Position numbers and translations under genes: made by a program. From Pseudarthrobacter defluvii (GTDB lineage Bacteria; Actinomycetota; Actinomycetes; Actinomycetales; Micrococcaceae): DNA of 64,000 nt. Shown piece after piece: positions 1 to 9,151 of this stretch. The notes under the pieces were generated by a model. It saw only the letters and a list, made by a program, of their open reading frames with translations. It had not been told where the DNA came from and ran no database searches. The stretch lies in NCBI RefSeq assembly GCF_030323865.1, contig NZ_CP066362.1:868001-932000 (forward strand). Direction: 5' to 3'. How positions within the stretch are numbered: position 1 is the first letter of the stretch; every line of letters starts with the position of its first letter.

Positions 1-592
1 CCTGGACACCTGGGACACCTACTTCGGCGCCGAATACACCCACGGCACGCCGTTCCGCCGGGCGGTGGAGGAAGGCATCCTGGACACCGAGGCCATCAGC
101 CACATCGGCACCCGCGGCCCGCTCTACGGCAAGAAGGATCTCGACGACGACCACCGCTTTGGGTTCGGCATCGTCACCTCCGCAGACGTCTACTACCAGG
201 GCGTGCTGGAGACAGTGGCCAAGGTCCGGGACCGGATCGGCAACCGCCCGCTCTACATCTCCGTGGACATCGACGTCCTGGACCCGGCCCATGCTCCGGG
301 CACCGGCACCCCCGAGGCCGGCGGCATCACCAGCCGTGAACTCCTGGAGATCATCCGGGGCTTCCGCGGCATGAACCTGGTGGGCGCCGACGTCGTCGAA
401 GTCTCTCCTGCCTATGACCACGCCGAGATCACCGGCGTTGCCGCCAGCCATGTGGCGTACGAACTGGTGACCCTCATGGCGGACAATGCCGCACCCGGAA
501 ACCGTTTCGGCGCGGACACCGGATACGCGGCGCAGGCTCTTGGCCAGGAAGCCCGCCGCCCCGCAGGCTTCGCTGCCGCCGCCAAGGAGTAG
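1..592 (+). CDS. Agmatinase/guanidinobutyrase-family ureohydrolase (3' part)
   Basis: The gene enters from the left edge (reading frame begins at base 2), so only the last ~196 residues are seen. The visible part has an LDTWDTYFG segment near the edge and the metal-binding motif SVDIDVLDP about residue 85, both typical of the arginase/agmatinase/guanidinobutyrase family of binuclear manganese hydrolases that release urea from guanidino compounds. The substrate cannot be fixed from the sequence. The next gene starts 4 bases after the stop and encodes a ThDP decarboxylase, so the pair is probably one operon; by analogy to the 2-ketoarginine pathway of Pseudomonas a 4-guanidinobutyrase role is possible (inference). 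Confidence 0.88.
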   Translation, partial: LDTWDTYFGAEYTHGTPFRRAVEEGILDTEAISHIGTRGPLYGKKDLDDDHRFGFGIVTSADVYYQGVLETVAKVRDRIGNRPLYISVDIDVLDPAHAPGTGTPEAGGITSRELLEIIRGFRGMNLVGADVVEVSPAYDHAEITGVAASHVAYELVTLMADNAAPGNRFGADTGYAAQALGQEARRPAGFAAAAKE

Positions 593-596
593 GGCC

Positions 597-2288
597 GTGA
601 CGGACGTCGGCGCCGCCCCCGTCCCGGGGCGGGGGAGCGGTGTGCGCAACGGTGGGGACCTCGTCGTCGAGACCCTCGAAGCGCTGGGGGCCAAGACCGT
701 CTTCGGTATCCCGGGCCAGCACGCCCTGGGACTCTTCGACGCCATGGGCCGCGGCAACCTCCAGTTTGTCTCCTCCCGGGTGGAGAACAACAGCGCCTTC
801 GCGGCGGACGGGTACTCCCGTGCCACCGGAGAGGTGGGCGTGCTGTTCCTGTCCACCGGTCCCGGGGCACTGACCTCGCTGGCCGGCCTGCAGGAGGCCT
901 ACGCCACAGGTGTGCCCATGGTGGTGGTGGCGAGCCAGATTCCCCTGGAAGGCCTGGGCGCGCGGCGCAAGGGCATGCTGCACCAGCTCGATGACCAGAA
1001 AGCCTCCGCGGCAAACGTCACCAAGAGCCAGCGTCTGATCCAGCACGCGTCGGGCATTCCGTCTGCCATCCAGGACGCCTGGACCGAGGCCATCTCGTCC
1101 CCGCAGGGGCCGGTGTGGCTGGAGATCCCGCAAAACGTGCTGCTGGACCCGATCATGGTTCCGCCGGTGGAGGACGCCCTGGCCGAGGCGGCGGACAACC
1201 CGCCCCGCATTGAGCTGGTGCGCGAGGCCGTGAAGTGGCTGGAGTCAGCAAAACGCCCGGCCATCATTGCCGGCGGCGGGACCCGTCGCGGCAAGGCGGA
1301 GAAATCGCTGCTCTCGATTGCCGAGAAGCTGCGCGCGCCGGTGATCTGCACCCCCGGCGGCAACGGCGCGTTCCCATGGAACCACGAACTGTCGCTGCAG
1401 TCCTGGATCGAGGACCGGTACATGACCGACGTCCTCGAGGACGCGGACGTGCTGGTGGTGGTCGGCTCGTCCCTGGGCGAAGTCACCTCCAACTACTTCA
1501 CCTTCGAGCCGCGCGGCAGGATCATCCAGATCGACGCCGAGCCACGGGTATTGGAGTCCAACCGGCCGGGCTTGGGCATCCGGGCCGACGCCGGCCAGGC
1601 GCTCGCGGCCCTCGATGAGGCGCTCGACCCCGGCAGGACCGGGGCGCCGGACTGGCATGGCAGCAGTCCGGAAGAGCTGGTGCGGGAGTCCCTCGCCAAG
1701 GTCCGCGCACGGCTGGAATCGCAGGATCTGGCCAAGGAACTGAAGTTCATGGCCGATATCCGCGACGCCGTGCCGGCGGACATGCAAACGTTTTGGGATA
1801 TGACTATCGCCGCCTACTGGGGATGGTCCTGCTGGGATGCCAGGCAGGGGCAGTTCCATTCCGCCCAGGGCGCCGGCGGCCTGGGCTACGCCTTTCCCGG
1901 GGCCATCGGTGCCGCCGTGGGATTGGAAACATTGGGAAAGCCCGGCCGGGTACTGGCTGTCTCCGGCGACGGTTCGTCCATGTACTCCATCGCCGAACTG
2001 GCCACGGCCAAGCAGCACAACGTGCCGGTCACCTGGTTGATCGTGGACGACGGCGGCTACGGCATCCTGCGCGAGTACATGGTGGGTGCGTTCGGCAAAG
2101 CCACGGCCACCGAACTTGCCCGGCCGGACTTCGTGAAGCTCGCGGAATCCTTCGGTGTGCCGGCCACCCGGGTGGCCCCGGAGGATGTGGGGGACGCGCT
2201 CAGGGCGGGATTCGCCGCGGACGGTCCCAACGTCGTCGTGGTTGAAACGCTCCTGAAGATGTTCAGCCCCACCCACCTGCGCGACTGA
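597..2288 (+). CDS. Thiamine-diphosphate-dependent enzyme, possible 2-ketoarginine decarboxylase type
   Basis: A 563-residue protein of the acetolactate synthase/benzoylformate decarboxylase fold. The N-terminal Pyr domain carries the glutamate of VENNSAFAADGYSR (about residue 60) that activates the ThDP cofactor; the central domain binds nucleotide in some relatives; the C-terminal PP domain has the ThDP/Mg motif beginning SGDGSS and ending VDDGGYG. The GTG start at 597 lies 4 bases after the upstream stop and gives the expected N-terminus. Context with an agmatinase-family hydrolase suggests decarboxylation of 2-keto-5-guanidinovalerate (AruI-like), but a generic ThDP decarboxylase or carboligase cannot be excluded. 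Confidence 0.85.
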   Translation: MTDVGAAPVPGRGSGVRNGGDLVVETLEALGAKTVFGIPGQHALGLFDAMGRGNLQFVSSRVENNSAFAADGYSRATGEVGVLFLSTGPGALTSLAGLQEAYATGVPMVVVASQIPLEGLGARRKGMLHQLDDQKASAANVTKSQRLIQHASGIPSAIQDAWTEAISSPQGPVWLEIPQNVLLDPIMVPPVEDALAEAADNPPRIELVREAVKWLESAKRPAIIAGGGTRRGKAEKSLLSIAEKLRAPVICTPGGNGAFPWNHELSLQSWIEDRYMTDVLEDADVLVVVGSSLGEVTSNYFTFEPRGRIIQIDAEPRVLESNRPGLGIRADAGQALAALDEALDPGRTGAPDWHGSSPEELVRESLAKVRARLESQDLAKELKFMADIRDAVPADMQTFWDMTIAAYWGWSCWDARQGQFHSAQGAGGLGYAFPGAIGAAVGLETLGKPGRVLAVSGDGSSMYSIAELATAKQHNVPVTWLIVDDGGYGILREYMVGAFGKATATELARPDFVKLAESFGVPATRVAPEDVGDALRAGFAADGPNVVVVETLLKMFSPTHLRD

Positions 2289-2309
2289 CCGTAACCCTTT
2301 TGATCTGGA

Positions 2310-2348
2310 GCTCCCTCACTTCCTGCTGGAAGTGGGGGAGCTTCTGTT
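2310..2348 (+). terminator. Rho-independent terminator after the ThDP gene
   Basis: A 14-bp stem (2310-2323 with 2328-2341, one G-T wobble) with a TGCT loop is followed by TTCTGTTT. It ends the agmatinase/ThDP transcript 20 bases after the stop codon. Confidence 0.8.
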
Positions 2349-2380
2349 TAACCTTCCTCCCGCACAAGTTCGTTTCCCTA

Positions 2381-2416
2381 AGCAACCTTTTTCTGATACA
2401 GTTGCTTGCAGCAACT
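2381..2416 (+). promoter_or_regulatory. MarR operator with three half-sites
   Basis: A perfect dyad AGTTGCT-TGC-AGCAACT spans 2400-2416, and a further AGCAAC half-site lies at 2381-2386. They sit directly upstream of the MarR gene and flank a possible -10 box GATACA (2395-2400), so binding of the MarR dimer should block its own promoter and that of the exporter. Confidence 0.7.
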
Positions 2417-2434
2417 AATTCTTTAGGGAGGATC

Positions 2435-2929
2435 ATGTCTGTCGCACCGGCCACTGCAGCCGACCTCGTCAGCCACATCTATGACCTCCAGCGCGCACTG
2501 CGCTGCGTCACCATGATCAATATCAAAGGGCAGGACACCGGCATCGCCCTGCAGGGCGTGCTCAAGTTCATCGGCGAGGGGGAGACCCGGGCCGCGCACC
2601 TGGCTGAACGACTGGGGGTCAGTCCGCCGGTGCTCAGTCGGCACGTGGCCGAACTTGCGGACGCGGGCCTGGTGGTGCGCACCCAGGACCCGGATGATGG
2701 CCGGGCCCAACTGCTGGCGCTTTCCCCGCGCGGGAAGGAGAAGCTGGCAGAGCTGGTGCGGCACCGGGCCGAAACGCTGCAGGCCTACCTCTCCGACTGG
2801 AACGAGGATGACGCAGCCGCAACAGCCGCGATGCTGAACAAGCTCACCACATCCCTGAAGAATTCCATCCGGGCAAGGGCGGCCGGAACCACCAACGAAC
2901 AGAAAACGCAGGAGTCCATTAATGGCTAA
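2435..2929 (+). CDS. MarR-family transcriptional regulator
   Basis: A 164-residue winged-helix repressor. Residues ~50-100 form the HTH and wing: AAHLAERLGVSPPVLSRHVAELADAG followed by DPDDGRAQLLALS, the usual MarR wing. The ATG at 2435 is preceded by AGGGAGG, which decides the start over longer in-frame options. The gene ends inside the first codons of the MFS exporter (8-base overlap), so both are co-translated. It most likely represses this operon through the AGTTGCT dyad just upstream and is released by a substrate of the pump; the ligand is unknown. Confidence 0.92.
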   Translation: MSVAPATAADLVSHIYDLQRALRCVTMINIKGQDTGIALQGVLKFIGEGETRAAHLAERLGVSPPVLSRHVAELADAGLVVRTQDPDDGRAQLLALSPRGKEKLAELVRHRAETLQAYLSDWNEDDAAATAAMLNKLTTSLKNSIRARAAGTTNEQKTQESING

Positions 2930-5138
2930 CGTCACCGCCGCCGCGGACCAGGAGCAGGAGCGCCAGCGCCAGCGCACCGCTAAACAGGAGTCGCGGCAAT
3001 CCAAACGCCACGAGCCCGGCGCGCCCATGAACCACCGGCAGATCATGGAGGCCCTGACCGGCCTTCTGGCTGCCTTCTTCACCGCGATCCTCAGCAGCAC
3101 CATCGTGGCGAACGCGCTGCCCACCATCATGTCCGAGCTCAAGGGCACCCAGACGGACTTCGCGTGGGTCATCACGGCGGCGCTGCTGGCCAACGCAGCC
3201 ACCACCCCCATCTGGGGCAAGCTCGCCGACCTCTTCGATAAGAAGTTCCTGGTCCAGCTGAGCATCGTGATCTTCGTTGCCGGCTCGGTCATGGCAGGCT
3301 TCTCCGAAAGCATCCCGTTCCTGCTTACGGCCCGCGTGATCCAGGGCATCGCCATGGGTGGCCTCACCGCCCTGGCCCAGGCCATCATCGGCTCCATCAT
3401 TCCGCCGCGTGAACGCGGCAAGTACTCCGGCTACATGGGCGCCGTAATGGCTGTCGGCACCGCCGGCGGCCCGCTGCTCGGCGGCTTCATCGTGGACAGC
3501 GCACTTGGCTGGCGCTGGACGTTCTTCGTCTGCGTGCCGCTCGCCGTCGTCGCCCTGATCCTGCTCCAGATCACGCTGAAGGTTCCGCACATCAAACGCC
3601 CGGCCAAGATTGACTGGTTCGGTGCCATCCTGCTGACCAGCGGCGTGAGCCTGCTCCTGATCTGGGTTTCCTTCGCCGGCAACCCCGACTACTACGACTG
3701 GTGGTCCTGGCAGACCCTGGTGATGGTGGGCGGCGGCATCCTCCTGCTGGCACTGCTGGTGCTGGTGGAGTCCAAGGTCTCCGCACCGATCATCCCGCTC
3801 AAGATCATCTCCGAGCGCACCACCGCCCTGGCCATCGTCGCTTCCGTGGCCGTCGGCATCGCGATGTTCGGTTCCTCCACATTCCTGGGCCAGTACTACC
3901 AGGTGGCCCGTGGCGCCACGCCCACCGAGGCCGGCCTGCTCACCCTGCCCATGATCGCCGGCAACCTGGTCGGTTCGGTGGTCTCCGGCCAGCTCATCAG
4001 CCGCTACGGCAAGTGGAAGCGGTTCCTGATTGGCGGCAGCATCCTGCTGATCGGCGGCCTGGCGATGGCCGGAACCCTGACCCACACCACCGAACTCTGG
4101 CAGGCAGGCATCTACACCGCCGTCTTCGGCGTTGGCCTGGGCATGCTCATGCAGAACCTGGTCCTCGCCGTGCAGAACACCGTCCGCGCCACGGATATCG
4201 GTTCGGCCAGTGCGTCGGTTGCCTTCTTCCGTTCCTTCGGCGGCGCCATCGGCGTGTCCGTCCTGGGTGCCGTCATGTCCAACCACGTCAAGGACCTTGC
4301 TACCGACGGCCTTGCCAAGCTGGGCATCCAGGCCTCGGGTGACGGCGGCGGCGCCAGCCTGGACCTCAAGGACCTGCCAGCCCCGATCGCCGACGTCATG
4401 CGGGCCGCCTACGGCGACGCCACCGCCGCGATCTTCATGATCTCCGCCGTGGTGGCCGTGGTTGCCCTGATCGCCGTCATCTTCATCAAGGAGGTGCCGC
4501 TCCGCAAAACCGTGGACATCGCCCCCGAGAAGGCACTTGAGGCCAACGCCGCCGGTGAAGCGGGCATGACTGCCACCATGACCGGGCAGCTGCCCATGGT
4601 CTCCAGTGACGCCCCGGACCGGGACATCCCCGCAGGGCCGGGCATGGGCACGCCGAGTGCATCACGTGCAGGTTCCGCCCCCGCCAAAAGGTACGACGGC
4701 GGTGCTGCCGCTGCAGCGGCAGCGTCCGGTCGGGTAGCCACGGAGGATTTCGAGGAAGTCTTTGCGCGGAGCTTCAGCTCCGAAAACCTGGACCTGCGGT
4801 CCGCAGACAACGCGGAGAAGGTAGCCGACTCCATCGCCAGTGCCGCCGCCACCCTGCAGAAGCTGCAGGAAACCCAGCACCTGCTGGCCCGCCAGCAGGC
4901 AGCACTGGGCAACATGCTGCTGGACGTCCAGGAACAGCACCGTTCGCAGCAGGAGTTGGCTGCCAAGCAGGCCGCCACCGCGGCAGAGCTCAGCAGGCTG
5001 CAGCGCAAGCTCCTGAAGGAACGCAAAATCCAGGCAGCAGCCGCGCTCTACCTGGTCGGCCACGGCAGGCACAGCGCCGCCGCCCCGCTGGACGCACCGT
5101 CTGCCGGTGCCGGTTCTGAACCGGGCCAAGGACAGTAG
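2922..5138 (+). CDS. DHA2-type MFS drug exporter with C-terminal coiled-coil tail
   Basis: A 738-residue integral membrane transporter. A charged, Gln/Arg-rich N-terminus (residues 1-40) precedes about 14 membrane segments up to ~residue 525. Motif A-like GKLADLFDKK lies between TM2 and TM3, and GGPLLGGFIVD matches the antiporter motif C of TM5, as in EmrB/QacA-type proton antiporters. The final ~210 residues are soluble: an Ala/Gly-rich linker, then a heptad-like Gln/Leu/Ala-rich stretch (about 640-700) predicted to be a coiled coil; this extension is unusual for the family. It is translationally coupled to the MarR gene, so probably a substrate-induced efflux pump. Confidence 0.9.
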   Translation: MANVTAAADQEQERQRQRTAKQESRQSKRHEPGAPMNHRQIMEALTGLLAAFFTAILSSTIVANALPTIMSELKGTQTDFAWVITAALLANAATTPIWGKLADLFDKKFLVQLSIVIFVAGSVMAGFSESIPFLLTARVIQGIAMGGLTALAQAIIGSIIPPRERGKYSGYMGAVMAVGTAGGPLLGGFIVDSALGWRWTFFVCVPLAVVALILLQITLKVPHIKRPAKIDWFGAILLTSGVSLLLIWVSFAGNPDYYDWWSWQTLVMVGGGILLLALLVLVESKVSAPIIPLKIISERTTALAIVASVAVGIAMFGSSTFLGQYYQVARGATPTEAGLLTLPMIAGNLVGSVVSGQLISRYGKWKRFLIGGSILLIGGLAMAGTLTHTTELWQAGIYTAVFGVGLGMLMQNLVLAVQNTVRATDIGSASASVAFFRSFGGAIGVSVLGAVMSNHVKDLATDGLAKLGIQASGDGGGASLDLKDLPAPIADVMRAAYGDATAAIFMISAVVAVVALIAVIFIKEVPLRKTVDIAPEKALEANAAGEAGMTATMTGQLPMVSSDAPDRDIPAGPGMGTPSASRAGSAPAKRYDGGAAAAAAASGRVATEDFEEVFARSFSSENLDLRSADNAEKVADSIASAAATLQKLQETQHLLARQQAALGNMLLDVQEQHRSQQELAAKQAATAAELSRLQRKLLKERKIQAAAALYLVGHGRHSAAAPLDAPSAGAGSEPGQGQ

Positions 5139-5185
5139 CAGGGACGGCAGTCCGTCCCAGCCGCGGCTAAAGCCAAGGCAAGTTC

Positions 5186-5237
5186 AAAGCCGCAGCCCGC
5201 TCCCGGAGGACCTCCGGGAGCGGGCTGCGGCTTTTCT
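5186..5237 (+). terminator. Strong rho-independent terminator after the MFS gene
   Basis: A near-perfect palindrome with about 23-bp arms (5186-5209 and 5211-5234) runs directly into TTTT. It separates the MarR/MFS operon from the ABC exporter. Confidence 0.9.
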
Positions 5238-5344
5238 GTTGGCGGTACCCGCCTCGTACTGCCCCGGCTCGATGCCCTTTTCAGCATGCTCGTCACCGGT
5301 GGAAAAGATGCCGACGAGGGGGCCCCAATGTCGGTGCCCATCAC

Positions 5345-5358
5345 TAGAGTTGAGTCCA
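5345..5358 (+). promoter_or_regulatory. Leaderless promoter of the ABC exporter operon
   Basis: TAGAGT at 5345-5350 is followed by exactly 7 bases and the ATG at 5358, the TANNNT-N7-start arrangement of actinobacterial leaderless genes. Confidence 0.55.
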
Positions 5359-7091
5359 TGCTCCTCACCCTTATACGGCGCTACTCCAAACCGTATTTGC
5401 CGTACATCCTGGCTGTCGTCATTTTCCAGCTCGCTGCCACCATCGCTGCGCTGTACCTGCCCAGCCTGAACGCGCAGATCATCGACCAGGGCGTGGCACG
5501 CGGCGACACCGATTTCATCTGGCGCACCGGTGCGGTGATGCTCGTGGTGGCCTTCGCGCAGGTGGCCGCGGCTATCGCCGGCGTGTACTTCGGCTCCAGG
5601 ACTGCCATGGCCGTGGGCCGGGACCTGCGCCATGCGGTGTTCCGCAAGGTCACCAGCTTCTCCGCCAAGGATGTCAACGCGTTCGGCGCGCCCACGCTGA
5701 TCACCCGGGGCACCAACGATGTCCAGCAGGTGCAGATGCTCCTCCTCATGGGGCTGAACTTCATGGTGGCCACCCCCATCATGTGCATCGGCGGGATCAT
5801 CATGGCGCTGCGCGAGGACATCAGCCTGTCCTGGCTGGTCTGGGTTTCCGTTCCCCTGCTGGCTGTGGTGGTGGGGTACCTGGTGGTCCGGCTCATGCCG
5901 CTGTTCCGGTCCATGCAGCGGAAAATCGACCGCATTAACGCGGTGCTGCGCGAGCAGATCATCGGTATCCGTGTAGTCCGGGCCTTCGTGCGTGAGCCGT
6001 TTGAGACCGAACGGTTCGGCGTGGCCAACAAGGAACTGACGGACGTCTCGCTCCGCATCGGCGCACTGTTCGTCCTGATGTTCCCGGCCATCAGCATGAT
6101 CCTGCACCTGTCCACGGCAGCGGTGCTCTGGTTTGGCGGTCAGCGGGTCGATGACGGCGCCATGCAGGTGGGCTCGCTGACCGCGTTCCTGCAGTACCTG
6201 CTGCAGATCCTGATGGCCGTCATGATGGGCACCTTCATGGCCATGATGATCCCGCGCGCCTCCGTCTGCGCAGACCGCATCGGCGAGGTGCTCGGCGTCG
6301 AACCCTCCATCCACGACCCCCGGCAGCCGCAGGCTCCGGCCGCGCTCACCGGGGTAGTGGAATACCGTAACGTCACCTTCGCCTACCCGGGCGCCGAGTC
6401 ACCGGTGCTCAGCAACATCAGCTTCACCGCCCGTCCCGGGCAGACCATCGCCATCATCGGATCCACAGGTGCCGGCAAGACCTCCCTGCTGTCCCTCCTC
6501 CCGCGGCTGTATGACCCCGTGGAAGGGCAGGTGCTGCTGGATGGTGTCCCGGTGGACAAGCTGGACCGTGCCGAGATCACCAAGAGGGTTGCCCTGGTGC
6601 CACAGCGCCCCTATCTGTTCTCCGGCACCATCGAACACAACCTTCGGTTCGGCAAGACCGAGGCAACAGACCAGGAACTGTGGGATGCCCTCCGGGTGGC
6701 CCAGGGTGAGTCCTTTGTCCGCGAGAAGAAGAACGGGCTGGGCGCAAGGATTTCGCAGGGCGGCACCAACGTCTCAGGCGGTCAGCGCCAGCGACTCTGC
6801 ATTGCGCGTGCGCTCGTGACAAAACCCCGCGTCTACCTCTTTGACGACTCGTTCTCCGCCCTGGACGTGGCCACTGATGCCAGGCTCCGTACGGCACTCA
6901 AGGGCATCACCAGGGATGCCACCGTCATCATTGTTGCCCAGCGGATCTCCACCATTACCGAGGCCGACCAGATTTTAGTGCTGGACAACGGACGCATCGT
7001 GGATCGTGGCACGCATGAGGAACTCCTGGAAACCTCGCCCACCTACCAGGAAATTGTCGAATCCCAGCTGAGTGTGGAGGAAGTGGCATGA
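5358..7091 (+). CDS. ABC exporter half-transporter with degenerate ATP site (subunit 1)
   Basis: A 577-residue fusion of a six-helix type IV exporter membrane domain (residues ~10-310) and a nucleotide-binding domain. Walker A is GSTGAGKTS, the Q-loop is VPQRPYLFSG, and the signature NVSGGQRQRL is canonical. The catalytic glutamate after Walker B is replaced by aspartate (VYLFDDSFSALD) and the H-loop histidine by glutamine (VAQRIST). These changes are characteristic of the non-catalytic half of heterodimeric exporters such as BmrCD or TM287/288. The start at ATG 5358 is preferred over upstream ATGs because of the leaderless -10 box. It overlaps its partner gene by ATGA. Confidence 0.93.
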   Translation: MLLTLIRRYSKPYLPYILAVVIFQLAATIAALYLPSLNAQIIDQGVARGDTDFIWRTGAVMLVVAFAQVAAAIAGVYFGSRTAMAVGRDLRHAVFRKVTSFSAKDVNAFGAPTLITRGTNDVQQVQMLLLMGLNFMVATPIMCIGGIIMALREDISLSWLVWVSVPLLAVVVGYLVVRLMPLFRSMQRKIDRINAVLREQIIGIRVVRAFVREPFETERFGVANKELTDVSLRIGALFVLMFPAISMILHLSTAAVLWFGGQRVDDGAMQVGSLTAFLQYLLQILMAVMMGTFMAMMIPRASVCADRIGEVLGVEPSIHDPRQPQAPAALTGVVEYRNVTFAYPGAESPVLSNISFTARPGQTIAIIGSTGAGKTSLLSLLPRLYDPVEGQVLLDGVPVDKLDRAEITKRVALVPQRPYLFSGTIEHNLRFGKTEATDQELWDALRVAQGESFVREKKNGLGARISQGGTNVSGGQRQRLCIARALVTKPRVYLFDDSFSALDVATDARLRTALKGITRDATVIIVAQRISTITEADQILVLDNGRIVDRGTHEELLETSPTYQEIVESQLSVEEVA

Positions 7092-9151
7092 GCCCCCGCA
7101 AGAAGGACTCCACCGCCGTTGAAGAGACAGCCCCGGAATCCGCAGTGACTGCCGGCGCCGGACTTGAGGACGACGACTTCCTTGAGGAGGAGTTCACCCC
7201 CTCCGAGGCGGACGGGGACATGTTTGGCGGCATGCCCGCCAAAAAAGCCGAGCACTTCTGGCCATCCGCCAAACGGCTCATGGGCCTGCTGAAGCCCGAA
7301 GCCCTGGGCATCTATGCCGTGGTGGGCCTGGTGGTGGTCTCCGTGGTCCTCAACGTCATTGCGCCCAAGATCCTTGGCCAGGCCATGGACGTCATCTTCG
7401 CCGGCGTGGTGGGAAAGCAGCTGCCCGCGGGAGCCAGCAAGGAGCAGTTCGTAGCCGGGCTTCGCCAGCAGGGCCAGGACAACTTCGCGGACATGGTGGC
7501 CCGCATGGAACTGGTGCCCGGTACCGGCATCAACTTCGACAAGCTCACCACCCTCATCGCCATCGTCCTTCTCATGTACTTCGTGGCAAACATCTTCATG
7601 TGGCTCCAGGGCTACGTCCTGAACCGCATCGTCATGAAGGTCATCCGCCGCCTGCGTGACGACACCGAGAACAAGCTCAACCGCCTGCCGCTGAACTACT
7701 TCGATACCCGGCAGCGCGGCGACGTGCTCTCCCGGGTGACCAACGATGTCGACAACATCCAGCAGGCTCTCCAGCAGGCGTTCGCGCAGCTGGTCAACTC
7801 CGTGCTCACCGTGCTGGGCATCGTCATCATGATGTTCATCGTCTCCTGGCAGCTTGCCCTGATCGCCCTGATCGCCCTTCCGCTCTCCGGGGTGGCCGCC
7901 GGCCTCATCGGAGCCCGGAGCCAGAAACTGTTCGCCGCCCAGTGGAAGAACACCGGTTCGCTGAACGGCCAGATCGAGGAGTCCTTCTCGGGGCACGACC
8001 TGGTCCGCGTCTTCGGCCGTGACGCGGACATGCTGGCACGGTTCGAGGAACGCAACGAGGCACTCTACAGGGCAAGCTTTGGCGCGCAGTTCGTCTCCGG
8101 GATCATCTTCCCCGTCATGCAGTTCGTGTCCTACCTCAGCTACGTGGGCATCGCGGTGGTGGGCGGCCTCCGCGTGGCATCGGGCGCCATGTCCCTGGGT
8201 GACGCCACAGCGTTCATCCAGTACTCCCGCGAGTTCACGCAGCCCCTGGGCCAGATGGCGGGCATGGCCAACATGCTCCAGTCCGGCGTAGCGTCCTCGG
8301 AGCGCGTTTTCGAGTTCCTGGACGCCGACGAACAGGACGCCGAAACCGCCACCGAACACCTTCCGGCCAAGACTGACGGCCACGTGGACTTCCGGAACGT
8401 GACCTTCAGCTACACCGCGGACAAGCCGCTGATCGAGAACCTGTCCTTCACGGCAGAGCCTGGCAATACCGTGGCGATCGTCGGGCCCACGGGGGCAGGC
8501 AAGACCACCCTGGTGAACCTGGTGATGCGCTTCTACGAGCTCAACTCGGGCTCCATCATGCTGGACGGCGTGGATGTCACCCACCTCAGCCGTTCCGAGC
8601 TGCGCTCCAAGGTGGGCATGGTGCTGCAGGACGCGTGGCTCTTCGGCGGGTCCATTTACGACAACATCCGCTACGGCAACCTCAACGCCACCGAAGAACA
8701 GGTCATCGCAGCTGCAAAGGCCACCTTCGTGGACCGTTTCGTCCGGGCCCTGCCGGAGGGCTACGACACGGTGATCGACGAGGAAGGCAACAACGTCAGC
8801 GCGGGTGAAAAGCAGCTGATCACTATCGCCCGCGCCTTCGTGGCCAACCCCTCGCTGCTGATCCTGGATGAGGCCACCAGCTCCGTGGACACCCGCACGG
8901 AACTGCTGGTGCAGAAAGCCATGGCGGCGCTGCGCTCGGACCGGACCAGCTTTGTGATCGCGCACCGGCTCTCCACCATCCGTGATGCCGATACGATCCT
9001 GGTCATGGAAAACGGACGAATCGTGGAACAAGGCAACCACCAGGTGCTGCTCGCCGGAGGCGGGGCCTACCACCGCCTCTACATGTCACAGTTCGCAGGT
9101 GCGGACGCCGGGGAAACGGCAGTTGATGATTCGACGGCGGTGCGCAGCTGA
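7088..9151 (+). CDS. ABC exporter half-transporter with catalytic ATP site (subunit 2)
   Basis: A 687-residue partner of the preceding half-transporter. An acidic N-terminal tail (residues 1-55) precedes the membrane domain, which contains an extra extracytoplasmic loop between the first two helices (residues ~110-155). The NBD has Walker A GPTGAGKTT, Walker B LLILDEATSSVD with the catalytic Glu, and H-loop IAHRLST, but its signature motif is altered to NVSAGEKQL. The altered signature pairs with the degenerate site of subunit 1, so one composite site is hydrolytic and the other is not. A lipid or drug export role is likely; the substrate is unknown. Confidence 0.93.
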   Translation: MSPRKKDSTAVEETAPESAVTAGAGLEDDDFLEEEFTPSEADGDMFGGMPAKKAEHFWPSAKRLMGLLKPEALGIYAVVGLVVVSVVLNVIAPKILGQAMDVIFAGVVGKQLPAGASKEQFVAGLRQQGQDNFADMVARMELVPGTGINFDKLTTLIAIVLLMYFVANIFMWLQGYVLNRIVMKVIRRLRDDTENKLNRLPLNYFDTRQRGDVLSRVTNDVDNIQQALQQAFAQLVNSVLTVLGIVIMMFIVSWQLALIALIALPLSGVAAGLIGARSQKLFAAQWKNTGSLNGQIEESFSGHDLVRVFGRDADMLARFEERNEALYRASFGAQFVSGIIFPVMQFVSYLSYVGIAVVGGLRVASGAMSLGDATAFIQYSREFTQPLGQMAGMANMLQSGVASSERVFEFLDADEQDAETATEHLPAKTDGHVDFRNVTFSYTADKPLIENLSFTAEPGNTVAIVGPTGAGKTTLVNLVMRFYELNSGSIMLDGVDVTHLSRSELRSKVGMVLQDAWLFGGSIYDNIRYGNLNATEEQVIAAAKATFVDRFVRALPEGYDTVIDEEGNNVSAGEKQLITIARAFVANPSLLILDEATSSVDTRTELLVQKAMAALRSDRTSFVIAHRLSTIRDADTILVMENGRIVEQGNHQVLLAGGGAYHRLYMSQFAGADAGETAVDDSTAVRS

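Noticed and set aside
5286-5357. Upstream ATGs (5286, 5328) for ABC subunit 1
   Set aside because: They fall before the TAGAGT promoter box and add sequence not typical for the family.
7043-9073. Long minus-strand open frame (676 codons) opposite the ABC gene
   Set aside because: High-GC shadow: its residues are His/Gly/Asp/Gln-rich low complexity with no domain, while the plus strand encodes a full ABC protein.
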